Below are positions 1-6,335 of a DNA stretch of 8,422 nucleotides, one piece after another. Every line of letters begins with the position of its first letter. Position 1 is the stretch's first letter. The position numbers and the translations under genes are program-made. This DNA is from Betaproteobacteria bacterium (GTDB taxonomy: Bacteria; Pseudomonadota; Gammaproteobacteria; Burkholderiales; SG8-39): NCBI GenBank assembly GCA_005888925.1, contig VBCP01000207.1, forward strand, positions 1-8,422, written 5' to 3'. The notes below the pieces were generated by a model that saw nothing but the letters and a program-made list of their open reading frames with translations, ran no database searches and was not told the origin of the DNA.

Positions 1-1034
1 TGATGGCGGCGATGGCGATCATGGTGGCGTCGTTTCGCCAGTCGGTCGACGACTGGCTCGCCACGGTGCTGCCGGCGGAGCTCTATTTCCGCACCACGCA
101 AGCGGGCGACACCGGGTTTCTCGAGCCCGCCTTCGTCGACCGGGTGCGCAGCCTCCCGGGCATCGCGCGCGTCGATTTCCTGCGCAGCGGCCGCGTGATC
201 CTCGATCCGGCGCGGCCGCCGCTCGTGCTGATCGCGCGCGATCGCGCGGCGCTCGCCTTTCCGCTGGTCGAGAAGCTGCCGGCGGTGCCTGCGCATTCCA
301 TCTGGGTCAGCGAAGCGGTGAAGGACATCTACGGCTTCGCACCCGGCATGAGTGTCGAGCTGCCACTGCTGGGCAAGAGCCACCCATTCACGATCGCGGG
401 CGTGTTCCGCGACTATGCCCGCCAGCACGGCGCGATCCTCATCGATCGCAAGGACTACGCAGCGCTCACCGGCGACCAGCGCGTGAACGACGGCGCGCTG
501 TGGCTCGCGCCGGGCACGACGCCCGCGGCGATGATGGGAGCGCTGCGCGCGCTGCCCGGCGGCGAGCAGCTCGACATGGCGGACTCGGGCGAGATCCGCA
601 GCCTGTCGCTCCGGATCTTCGATCGCAGCTTCGCCGTGACCTACGCGATGGAGGCGGTCGCGGTGCTGGTGGGCCTTTTTGGACTTTCGTCCAGCTTGGG
701 CGCGATGGTCCTCGCACGCCGGCGCGAGTTCGGCATGCTGCGTCACCTCGGTCTCACGCGCGGCCAGATCCGCCGCATGCTCGCCGCCGAAGGTGCGCTC
801 CTCGCGGCGCTCGGCGCCGCGGCCGGGCTGGTCTGCGGCACGGCGATCAGCCTGGTGCTGGTCTACGTGGTGAACCGCCAGTCGTTCAACTGGAGCATCG
901 AGCTGCATCCGCCGCTCGCGCTTCTCGCTTCGCTCGTCGCCATACTCGTGGCACTGGCGATCGCGACCGCCATCGTTTCGGGGAGGGAAGCCATGGGGAT
1001 AGGCCCGGTGCGCGCGGTGCGCGAGGACTGGTAG
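1..1034 (+). CDS. FtsX-family ABC transporter permease, C-terminal part (5' end off-window)
   Basis: Inner-membrane permease subunit of an ABC exporter of the FtsX/MacB/LolC class; these work with a separate ATPase and usually move lipids, lipoproteins or peptides out of the inner membrane. The frame is open to the left edge, so the Met codon at 3 is probably internal. Visible are the end of a membrane segment, a periplasmic domain of roughly 180 residues with a MacB-like core (about residues 20-205), then three hydrophobic helices near 214-237, 259-289 and 305-327. The cytoplasmic stretch RRREFGMLRHLGLTRGQIRR between the first two helices is the typical FtsX coupling loop. The tail GIGPVRAVREDW matches the usual end of AttG-like permeases. 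The stop (TAG, 1032-1034) lies one base from the stop of the convergent phzF-like gene. The partner lipocalin is at 1938. The family call is firm; the transported substrate is unknown. Confidence 0.9.
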   Translation, partial: MAAMAIMVASFRQSVDDWLATVLPAELYFRTTQAGDTGFLEPAFVDRVRSLPGIARVDFLRSGRVILDPARPPLVLIARDRAALAFPLVEKLPAVPAHSIWVSEAVKDIYGFAPGMSVELPLLGKSHPFTIAGVFRDYARQHGAILIDRKDYAALTGDQRVNDGALWLAPGTTPAAMMGALRALPGGEQLDMADSGEIRSLSLRIFDRSFAVTYAMEAVAVLVGLFGLSSSLGAMVLARRREFGMLRHLGLTRGQIRRMLAAEGALLAALGAAAGLVCGTAISLVLVYVVNRQSFNWSIELHPPLALLASLVAILVALAIATAIVSGREAMGIGPVRAVREDW

Positions 1035-1035
1035 C

Positions 1036-1917
1036 TCAATAACCGGCGGGAACGTCCATCGTTCCCTCGCCGGTAATCACGGTGGCGCCGCCGACTTTGA
1101 TTCGCACTATGCGTCCGCCGCGCTTTTCAGCGGACGCTTCGAGCTTGCTCGGCCGGCCCATGGCAACGCCCTGGTCGATGCGCCAGGTGAAGCTCCCGTC
1201 CGCGGCAGGCAGCCGGCTGGCGAGCACACCGGCCAGCGCGACCGCGCCCGAGCCGGTCGCGGGGTCCTCCTCGATGCCGAGGGCCGGGGCAAACATGCGC
1301 ACGTAGAGCTCTTGCTCGCCGGCGAAGAAATAGAGATGCGGCGACCATGCGTTGGCGAAATGCTTGCTCCAGGCAGTGCGGTCGAGTGCGGCGCGATCCA
1401 CCGCAGCGCGGTCGGCGAGCCGAACGAAGCAGAAGCGCACGCCGCCGTTCGCAAACCACGTCTCGACCACGGCCGACGGGTCGAGCGAGAGCGCAGCCGC
1501 GGCTGCGCCCTTCGCCGGTTGCGCCGCCGGAACTTCGATCGGGCGCTCGCTGATCAGATGGGCGTAGATGTCCCCGCCGCGCAGCGCGAGCTCGACCGGG
1601 ACGAGCCCGACGCCTTCCTCGAGCACGATCGTCCCGGGAAGATCGACGCGGCGCAGGCGCGCGAGCACCGCGGCCGTGCCGACCGTCGGATGGCCGGCGA
1701 AAGGCAGCTCGGTCTTCGGCGTGAAGATGCGCACGTGCGCGGCGTGCTGCGGCTCCCTTGGGGGCAGAACGAAGGTGGTCTCGGCGAAGTTGAATTCGCG
1801 CGCGATGGCCTGCATCGCGCGATCCGAAATGCCGGTGCCGTCCGGAAAGACCGCGAGCTGGTTGCCGGTGAATGGGCGATCGGTGAAGACGTCGGCGATG
1901 AAGAAGCGGTGGGCCAT
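1036..1917 (-). CDS. PhzF-family phenazine biosynthesis-like isomerase/epimerase
   Basis: A 293-residue protein of the PhzF family (diaminopimelate-epimerase fold, two similar alpha/beta halves), the normal length for the family. Markers in order: DVFTDRPFTGNQLAV at residues 9-23; REFNFAETTF with Glu46 at the position of the catalytic acid of PhzF; FAGHPTVGTA at 73-82; and GIEEDPATGSGAVALAG around Asp218 in the second half. True PhzF isomerises 2,3-dihydro-3-hydroxyanthranilate, but most family members are of unknown substrate, and no other phenazine gene is present, so phenazine synthesis is not implied. The ATG at 1917 begins the conserved MAHRFFIADVF strand, which fixes the start. It is divergent from the lipocalin gene (20-base gap) and convergent with the permease. 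It sits on the opposite strand between two genes that normally adjoin each other. Confidence 0.92.
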   Translation of the reverse strand: MAHRFFIADVFTDRPFTGNQLAVFPDGTGISDRAMQAIAREFNFAETTFVLPPREPQHAAHVRIFTPKTELPFAGHPTVGTAAVLARLRRVDLPGTIVLEEGVGLVPVELALRGGDIYAHLISERPIEVPAAQPAKGAAAAALSLDPSAVVETWFANGGVRFCFVRLADRAAVDRAALDRTAWSKHFANAWSPHLYFFAGEQELYVRMFAPALGIEEDPATGSGAVALAGVLASRLPAADGSFTWRIDQGVAMGRPSKLEASAEKRGGRIVRIKVGGATVITGEGTMDVPAGY

Positions 1918-1937
1918 CCGAATAGCATAATCGACGG
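1918..1937. promoter_or_regulatory. Candidate divergent promoter, phzF-like / lipocalin genes
   Basis: The 20 bases between two divergent ATGs hold a locally A/T-rich core. On the plus strand CATAAT (1926-1931) is one mismatch from the sigma-70 -10 consensus and ends six bases before the lipocalin ATG. On the minus strand TATGCT (1929-1924) ends six bases before the phzF-like ATG. No convincing Shine-Dalgarno precedes either ATG and no good -35 is seen at 16-18 bases. If used, both transcripts would begin at or next to the start codon. This rests on short motif matches only. Confidence 0.3.
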
Positions 1938-2918
1938 ATGCGGCGCAGAGCCTTCCTCGGCCTCACGTTCCTGCCGGCGGCCGCCTGGGCGGAAAAGATC
2001 CGCTACCCCGCGGTCAAGCCGCGTCCGCTCGAGTTTCCGCGCGACCATGGCGCGCATCCCGAATTCCGCAGCGAGTGGTGGTACCTCACCGGATGGCTCG
2101 ATGGGCCGCTCGGCTTCCAGATCACGTTCTTCCGCGCGCGGCCGGAAGAGCAAAGCGACAATCCGAGCAGCTTCAATCCCCGCCAGGTGCTCTTCGCCCA
2201 CGCGGCGCTTTCCGATCCCAAGCGCGGTCATCTGGTGCACGACGAGCTCGCCGCTCGAGCCGGCCATTCGCTCGCCGAGGTCGAGACGCAGCGGACCGGC
2301 GTGTGGATCGACGATTGGTCGCTGTATCTCGAAGGCAATCGCTATCACGCCAAGATCGTCGCGCGTGAGTTCGACTTTGACCTCACCTTTTTCATACATG
2401 ACAAGCCCGTGCTCCAGGGCGACAACGGCTACAGCCGCAAGGGCCACCGGCCGGAGGAGGCGAGCTACTACTACAGTCATCCGCAACTCGGCGTGGTCGG
2501 CAGCGTCAACGGCAAGCAGATCACCGGCAGCGCCTGGCTCGACCACGAATGGTCGAGCGCCTACCTCGCGCCCGAGGCCGCGGGCTGGGACTGGACCGGG
2601 ATCAATCTTTTCAACGGCCAGTCGCTCACGGCTTTTCAGATGCGCGCCAAGGCCGGCGGCACCCATTACGCGCCGCCCGGCGTGACCTTCAAGCCGCTGC
2701 GGACGTGGAAGTCCCCGCGCACCGGCGTCGAGTATCCGGTGTCGATGCAGGTCAATGACCTGCGCCTCGAGCCGCTGATGGACGACCAGGAGCTCGACGC
2801 GCGCGCGAGCACCGGCACCATCTACTGGGAAGGCGCGGTGCGCGCGTTCAAGGACAAAAATGAAGTGGGCAGGGGATATCTAGAGCTGACGGGCTACTGG
2901 AAGCCGATGAAGCTCTGA
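1938..2918 (+). CDS. CrtC/AttH-like lipocalin-domain protein, exported
   Basis: A 326-residue protein of the hydroxyneurosporene synthase (CrtC)/AttH-like family, a double lipocalin fold. The N-terminus MRRRAFLGL followed by a short hydrophobic run and AWA-E (residues 1-19) looks like a Tat-type signal peptide, so periplasmic location is likely. Family marks: EWWYLTGWL at 46-54, FFRARPE near 70, ASYYYSHP near 175, LDHEWSS from about 201, GWDWTGINL near 216, and YWEGAV plus GYLELTGYW near the C-terminus. True CrtC hydrates carotenoids, but no carotenoid genes are present. Members of this type usually sit directly after an ABC ATPase and an FtsX permease (AttEFGH-like), where they are thought to handle a lipid-like ligand at the envelope. 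Here the permease at 1-1034 has the same direction but is separated by the reversed phzF-like gene. Automated names such as carotenoid 1,2-hydratase should not be taken literally. Confidence 0.88.
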   Translation: MRRRAFLGLTFLPAAAWAEKIRYPAVKPRPLEFPRDHGAHPEFRSEWWYLTGWLDGPLGFQITFFRARPEEQSDNPSSFNPRQVLFAHAALSDPKRGHLVHDELAARAGHSLAEVETQRTGVWIDDWSLYLEGNRYHAKIVAREFDFDLTFFIHDKPVLQGDNGYSRKGHRPEEASYYYSHPQLGVVGSVNGKQITGSAWLDHEWSSAYLAPEAAGWDWTGINLFNGQSLTAFQMRAKAGGTHYAPPGVTFKPLRTWKSPRTGVEYPVSMQVNDLRLEPLMDDQELDARASTGTIYWEGAVRAFKDKNEVGRGYLELTGYWKPMKL

Positions 2919-2945
2919 ATTCCGGACAACGTCCGTAATTATTTT
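2918..2945. terminator. Probable intrinsic terminator between convergent genes
   Basis: An inverted repeat spans the gap between the convergent lipocalin and EamA genes. Bases 2918-2927 pair with 2931-2940 in nine of ten positions around a three-base loop (AAC). The inner five pairs (CGGAC/GTCCG) are perfect, the outer four are AATT/AATT, and 2922/2936 is the one mismatch. On the plus strand it is followed by ATTTT (2941-2945), giving a modest U-tract for the lipocalin transcript. The outer A/T arm could act similarly in the other direction. The right arm includes part of the EamA stop codon. Confidence 0.5.
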
Positions 2946-3811
2946 CTCCTGAACGCCGACAAGGCCACGCCGGCAAGAATCAGCGCAATACCGACGAAAT
3001 GGAACCACGCTGGATACTCGTGAAGAAAAATCACGGAAAGTAAAACACCGAAGGCCGGCATCAGGTGCAGCGTGACGCCGGCGCGCGCGGGGCCGAGGCG
3101 AGCGACGACATAGCTCCAACCGGCGTAGGCGAGTAGCAGCGAGCCGATCGCCGAATACAGCACCGCCAGCGCTCCTGGCTTCGACGGGCTGAGCGTCGCA
3201 CCCGTGATCGCCTCGAAGAAGAGCCACGGCACCATGAACAGCAGGCCGATGGCGCACACCATGCAAAGGAGCTCGATCACCTCGAGGCGATCGCGCTTCA
3301 CGCGCAGCAGCACCGTGTACCCCGCCCACATCACCATCGAGGCGAGCGCCATCAGGTCGCCGAAGTTGAAGGAGAGCCGCGCGACGTCGCCGTGCGTCGC
3401 GATGATCGCCACGCCGACGAACGAGATCGCGACGCCGGTCCATTGCCGCGCGACGATGCGCTCGCCGAGCCCGAGCGTCATGAGCAGGATGAAGATCGGC
3501 GTGGTGGAGAGATAGAGAATGCCGCTCGCCGCGGTGGTGTAGTGCAATCCGAGCCACTGCAGCGCGAGATGCGGTCCGCCTCCGGCCAGGCCAAGCGCGC
3601 CGAGCACCAGCCAGTCACGCCGGCTCAGCTGCGGCAGCTTGCGACGCAGCCCGGCGAAGGCGAAGGGAAGAAGAATCGCGAGCACGACGACCAGCCGCCC
3701 CACGGTCGCTACTCCCGGCGAAATATCGTCGCGCACCGCGCGCGCCACGATCCAGTTGCCCGACCACAGCAGGAGCGTGGCGATCAGCACCAGCCAGGTA
3801 GTGAAACGCAT
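2939..3811 (-). CDS. EamA/DMT-family inner-membrane transporter
   Basis: A 290-residue, highly hydrophobic protein with about ten predicted membrane helices arranged as two EamA repeats of roughly 140 residues each, the standard size for the drug/metabolite transporter superfamily (RhaT/YdcZ/RarD-like). The first helix contains LLWSGNWIVARAVRDDISP, matching the N-terminal EamA signature. The second repeat starts near the FNFGDLMALASMVMWAGYTVLLR segment and ends with VGIALILAGVALSAFRRK, a common family C-terminus with a short basic tail. Such proteins usually export amino acids, nucleosides or other small metabolites; the substrate cannot be inferred here. The ATG at 3811 starts directly before helix 1. 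It is divergent from the alpha/beta hydrolase (34-base gap) and convergent with the lipocalin gene (20-base gap). Confidence 0.93.
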   Translation of the reverse strand: MRFTTWLVLIATLLLWSGNWIVARAVRDDISPGVATVGRLVVVLAILLPFAFAGLRRKLPQLSRRDWLVLGALGLAGGGPHLALQWLGLHYTTAASGILYLSTTPIFILLMTLGLGERIVARQWTGVAISFVGVAIIATHGDVARLSFNFGDLMALASMVMWAGYTVLLRVKRDRLEVIELLCMVCAIGLLFMVPWLFFEAITGATLSPSKPGALAVLYSAIGSLLLAYAGWSYVVARLGPARAGVTLHLMPAFGVLLSVIFLHEYPAWFHFVGIALILAGVALSAFRRK

Positions 3812-3845
3812 GAAGGCGCCGATTATCGCGTGCTACATTCGCCGC
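3812..3845. promoter_or_regulatory. Candidate divergent promoter, EamA / hydrolase genes
   Basis: The 34-base divergent gap contains GATAAT on the minus strand (3827-3822, one mismatch to TATAAT), ending ten bases before the EamA ATG. On the plus strand TACATT (3834-3839) ends six bases before the hydrolase ATG. A weak ATGAAG (3810-3815, three of six to TTGACA) lies 18 bases upstream of TACATT. No Shine-Dalgarno is evident for either gene. Support is limited to motif resemblance and position. Confidence 0.3.
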
Positions 3846-4610
3846 ATGCCTTTCGCGACTGCGGCGGGCCGCTCGATCGCTTACGAATGGACGGGTGATA
3901 GTGCGAGCGGCAAGCCGACGCTGGTTTTTCTCCACGAAGGACTCGGCTCGATCCGGCAGTGGCGCGACTTCCCGGCGAAGGTTGCGGCCGCGACCGGCTG
4001 CCGCGCGCTCATTTACGACCGGTATGGCTATGGGCAGTCGGAGGTGCTCGCGGAAGCGAAACGCACCGTGCGCTTCATGCACGATGAGGCGCTGCACGCC
4101 CTGCCCGAGCTCCTCAAATCGCTGAAGCTGGAAAATCCGGTGCTGATCGGCCACTCGGACGGCGCCTCCATTGCACTGATCCACGCGGGCGCGGGCCACG
4201 ATGTGCGCGGCGTCGTGGCGATGGCGCCGCATGTGTTCATCGAGCCGCTGTGCCTTAACTCCATCGTTATCGCCGCGCAGCAGTTCGAGACCACCGATTT
4301 CGCGGAAAAGCTCGGCCGCTATCACCGCGACGCACGCAAGACGTTCTACGGCTGGGCCGACGTCTGGCTCGACAAGGACTTCAAGAGCTGGGACATCCGC
4401 GACGACTATCTGCCGAACGTGAAGTGTCCGGTGCTCGCGATCCAGGGCTACGACGATGTCTACGGCACGATGGCGCAGCTCGATGAGCTCGCATCGCGCG
4501 TGAAGGGACCGTGCGAGCTCCTTAAGCTCGAGGACTGCGGCCATGCGCCGTTTCGCGAGCAGCCGGAGCAAACCCTGGCCGCCGTCACCCGGTTCGTGGC
4601 GGGCCTTTGA
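3846..4610 (+). CDS. Alpha/beta hydrolase
   Basis: A 254-residue soluble alpha/beta-hydrolase-fold enzyme, normal length for the MhpC/YvaM-like group. Visible features: FLHEGLGSIRQW at 28-39, with His30-Glu-Gly-Leu-Gly at the oxyanion-hole loop; YDRYGYGQS at 57-65; the nucleophile elbow GHSDGAS with Ser104; a helical cap region roughly 130-185; IQGYDDVYG at 199-207, giving Asp203 or Asp204 as the acid; and DCGHAPFREQP with His233. The catalytic triad is therefore complete. The reaction could be ester or carbon-carbon bond hydrolysis; proximity to a dioxygenase-like gene makes a ring-cleavage-product hydrolase conceivable but unproven. The ATG at 3846 is preferred because upstream sequence in frame is antisense to EamA and not hydrolase-like. 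It is convergent with the aldolase gene (21-base gap). Confidence 0.92.
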   Translation: MPFATAAGRSIAYEWTGDSASGKPTLVFLHEGLGSIRQWRDFPAKVAAATGCRALIYDRYGYGQSEVLAEAKRTVRFMHDEALHALPELLKSLKLENPVLIGHSDGASIALIHAGAGHDVRGVVAMAPHVFIEPLCLNSIVIAAQQFETTDFAEKLGRYHRDARKTFYGWADVWLDKDFKSWDIRDDYLPNVKCPVLAIQGYDDVYGTMAQLDELASRVKGPCELLKLEDCGHAPFREQPEQTLAAVTRFVAGL

Positions 4611-4631
4611 AGAGCCGCGGTGGAACTCTCG

Positions 4632-5414
4632 TTACTGTGCGTACTTGATCCCGCGGCGCTCGAGCAGGCGCAGGAGCGCCGGCCAATCCTTGTGCGCCGC
4701 CGGGCGCATCGGCCGCTGCAGCGCCGCGGTCGACACCTTGGCCGCGTCGTCGGACATGAGCTGCACGTTGTGCATGCCGCCGGCGAGCGCATCGACCTGG
4801 ATCTGGCAGGCGCAGTCGAGGTAGTACATGATCTCGAACGCTTCACGCACGGTCTCGCCGAGCGCCAGCACGCCGTGGTTGCGCAGGATCATGGCTTTCG
4901 ATTTTTTCCCCAGATCGCGCGCCATGCGCGCCTGCTCTTCCTTGTAGAGCGCCACGCCCTCGTAGTCGTGGTAGGTGATCTCGGCGTGCACGCGCATCGC
5001 GTGCTGGCTGATCGGCAGCAAACCGCATTTCATCGCCGAGACCGCGACGCCGGAGCGCGTATGGGTGTGGATCACGCAGTTGATCTCGGGACGCGCGGCG
5101 TGCATGCAGCTATGGATGATGAAGCCGGCTTCGTTAACGCCCATGCCGACCGGGTCGTCCTTGATCTTGCCTTCGGCGTCGATCCTCACCAGGCTCGAGG
5201 CGGTGATCTCGTCGAACATCAGCCCGTAGGGGTTGATGAGGAAGTCCTCGGTGCCGGGCACGCGCGCCGAGAAGTGCGTGTAGATCAGATCGGTCCACTT
5301 GTAGACCGCGGCGAGCTGGTAGGCGGCGGCGAGGTCGACCCGCATCTGCCACTCTTCCTTGGTGACGCGGTCGCGTACTGATGGGGTGCCAATAGTCTTA
5401 AGATTCGCGCTCAT
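4632..5414 (-). CDS. Class II aldolase/adducin-family protein
   Basis: A 260-residue cytosolic metalloprotein of the class II aldolase/adducin N-terminal family (FucA/AraD fold). The zinc ligands expected for the fold are visible: His116 and His118 in VIHTHTRSG and His180 in ILRNHGVLALG. Glu95 in GVNEAGFIIH is a good candidate for the catalytic acid. The N-terminal SVRDRVTKEEWQMRVDLAAAYQLAA and THFSARVPG segments are typical of the long subgroup, often annotated only as class II aldolase/adducin, and they support the ATG at 5414 over later Met codons. Members cleave or decarboxylate small sugar-phosphate-like or hydroxy-acid substrates; the substrate here is unknown. The start codon overlaps that of the divergent dioxygenase-like gene by two bases. 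A shared catabolic role with the operon to the right is plausible from orientation and co-location only. Confidence 0.92.
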   Translation of the reverse strand: MSANLKTIGTPSVRDRVTKEEWQMRVDLAAAYQLAAVYKWTDLIYTHFSARVPGTEDFLINPYGLMFDEITASSLVRIDAEGKIKDDPVGMGVNEAGFIIHSCMHAARPEINCVIHTHTRSGVAVSAMKCGLLPISQHAMRVHAEITYHDYEGVALYKEEQARMARDLGKKSKAMILRNHGVLALGETVREAFEIMYYLDCACQIQVDALAGGMHNVQLMSDDAAKVSTAALQRPMRPAAHKDWPALLRLLERRGIKYAQ

Positions 5415-5428
5415 GGGCGCCAATGATA
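5399..5428. promoter_or_regulatory. Overlapping divergent start site with candidate -10 boxes
   Basis: The palindrome CATG at 5412-5415 supplies both start codons: ATG at 5413 on the plus strand for the dioxygenase-like gene and ATG at 5414 on the minus strand for the aldolase. TAAGAT (5399-5404, four of six to TATAAT) lies eight bases before the plus-strand ATG. TATCAT on the minus strand (5428-5423, five of six) lies eight bases before the aldolase ATG. With no intergenic DNA, each promoter must lie within the 5' coding part of the other gene. No convincing -35 boxes are seen. Confidence 0.3.
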
Positions 5429-5498
5429 CTCCGCAGATAGCAAGCCTTGATGAACTCCAGCGCGAGCTCGCCGCGCGCAACATGACGCCGGGCTGGAG
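5413..5498 (+). pseudogene. Displaced N-terminal segment of the gentisate dioxygenase-like gene (frameshifted)
   Basis: From the ATG at 5413 one frame reads 28 residues beginning MGANDTPQIASLDELQREL and ending ARNMTPGW (codon TGG, 5494-5496). This is the expected start of gentisate 1,2-dioxygenase-like bicupins: a short helix followed by MTPGW. After TGG this frame loses all family resemblance, while the frame one base back continues with EMHSEFVPAHWRY, the next expected motif. One extra G at the TGG-AG junction (about 5495-5498), or restoration of a segment of length 3n+1, would rejoin the frames. I read this as one gene split by a frameshift; it may be a real mutation or a sequencing or assembly error. 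Confidence 0.6.
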
Positions 5499-6335
5499 AT
5501 GCACTCGGAATTCGTGCCGGCGCACTGGCGTTACGCCGAGGCGAAATGGGCGATGCAGGCGGCCGGGCGCCTCATCGGCACCGATCGCGCCGAGCGGCGC
5601 AACTTCGTGATGCGCAACCCGATTTCCGGCAACGACTACGCCACCTTGCGCACCCTGATCGCCGCGTATCAATCGATCCTGCCCGGGGAGAAGGCGCGCA
5701 CGCATCGCCATGCGCCGCACGCGCTGCGCGTGATCCTGGACGCGAAGGGCGCCTACTCGGTGGTCGACGGCGACAAGCATCCGATGGAGACCGGCGACAT
5801 CGTGCTCACGCCCGGCTGGTGCTGGCACGGGCATGGCCACGACGGCACCGAGCAGGCCTACTGGTTCGACGGGCTCGACGTGCCGCTCACGCGCCTGCTC
5901 GAGCCGATGTTCTTCGAGGAGCATCCCGAGGGCTTCGCGCCGGTGAAGCGCGTCACGGAAACGTCGCCGATGCGCTTTCGCTTTTCTGACACGCTGAGCA
6001 AGCTCGCGCTGGCGCCGGATAGCGTTCACTTCGGCAGGACGATCGACATCCCCGCGCCGACGATGCCGACCCTCACGCTCAAGGTGCACGCCTGGCCCGC
6101 GGGCTGGCGCAACGTGCCGTACCGGCACGCGGCGAACACGATCTACGTCGTCATGCGCGGCCGGGGACGCTCGACGATCGGCGAGTCCGCGTTCGACTGG
6201 GAATTCGGCGACACCCTCGCCGCGCCGGCGTGGTCGCGCATCGAGCACCACGCGGCCGAGGAGACGGTGATGTTCAGCATGAGCGACGAGCAGCTGATGC
6301 GCTGGGCGCGCTATTACCGGCTGGAGGCGGTGTGA
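5499..6335 (+). CDS. Gentisate 1,2-dioxygenase-like bicupin (main body, frameshifted relative to its N-terminus)
   Basis: A 278-residue two-cupin protein resembling gentisate 1,2-dioxygenases, Fe(II) enzymes that open the ring of 2,5-dihydroxybenzoate-type substrates. Numbered from the Met at 5499: VPAHWRYAEAKW at 6-17; GRLIGTDRAERRN at 23-35; NPISGNDYATLRTL at 40-53; first cupin with ARTHRHAPHALR (His69, His71) and GDIVLTPGWCWHGHGH (His110), the three iron ligands; then DGLDVPLTRLLEPMFFE. A degenerate second cupin covers about 195-270. The family is usually about 340 residues; the extra N-terminal residues are read in another frame from 5413. Starting at 5499 is unlikely natively, because GGAG directly abuts that ATG with no spacing. 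The gene overlaps the TAXI receptor by one base. Gentisate itself is not proven as substrate; salicylate or 1-hydroxy-2-naphthoate-type acids are alternatives. Confidence 0.87.
   Translation: MHSEFVPAHWRYAEAKWAMQAAGRLIGTDRAERRNFVMRNPISGNDYATLRTLIAAYQSILPGEKARTHRHAPHALRVILDAKGAYSVVDGDKHPMETGDIVLTPGWCWHGHGHDGTEQAYWFDGLDVPLTRLLEPMFFEEHPEGFAPVKRVTETSPMRFRFSDTLSKLALAPDSVHFGRTIDIPAPTMPTLTLKVHAWPAGWRNVPYRHAANTIYVVMRGRGRSTIGESAFDWEFGDTLAAPAWSRIEHHAAEETVMFSMSDEQLMRWARYYRLEAV
6323..6327 (+). promoter_or_regulatory. Strong ribosome-binding site for the TAXI receptor
   Basis: GGAGG lies seven bases before the ATG at 6335, inside the end of the bicupin gene. It fixes the TAXI receptor start and points to translational coupling through the TGATG overlap. 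It is the clearest Shine-Dalgarno in the window, in contrast to the divergent starts. Confidence 0.75.

Noticed and set aside
1036..1917. Phenazine biosynthesis cluster suggested by the PhzF family name
   Set aside because: No other phenazine gene (phzA, B, D, E or G) is present, and most PhzF-family proteins are unrelated to phenazines.
1554..2666. A 370-codon minus-strand open frame across the lipocalin gene
   Set aside because: No family motif over its first two-thirds; it is antisense to the clearly recognisable CrtC/AttH-like protein.
1312..2685. A long plus-strand open frame of 457 codons antisense to the phzF-like gene and running into the lipocalin gene
   Set aside because: The translation is rich in Arg, Ala, Ser and Pro with no recognisable motif; it is a high-G/C shadow of two well-supported genes.
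1938..2918. Carotenoid hydratase role suggested by the CrtC family name
   Set aside because: No carotenoid genes are nearby; the exported protein beside an FtsX permease fits the AttH-like group instead.
3615..4571. A 318-codon minus-strand open frame over the alpha/beta hydrolase
   Set aside because: It is the antisense shadow of a gene with a complete catalytic triad; no motif is visible in it.
4611..4631. Possible terminator hairpin between the convergent hydrolase and aldolase genes
   Set aside because: Only GAG/CTC and CC/GG pair, with a bulge and no T-run; too weak to list.
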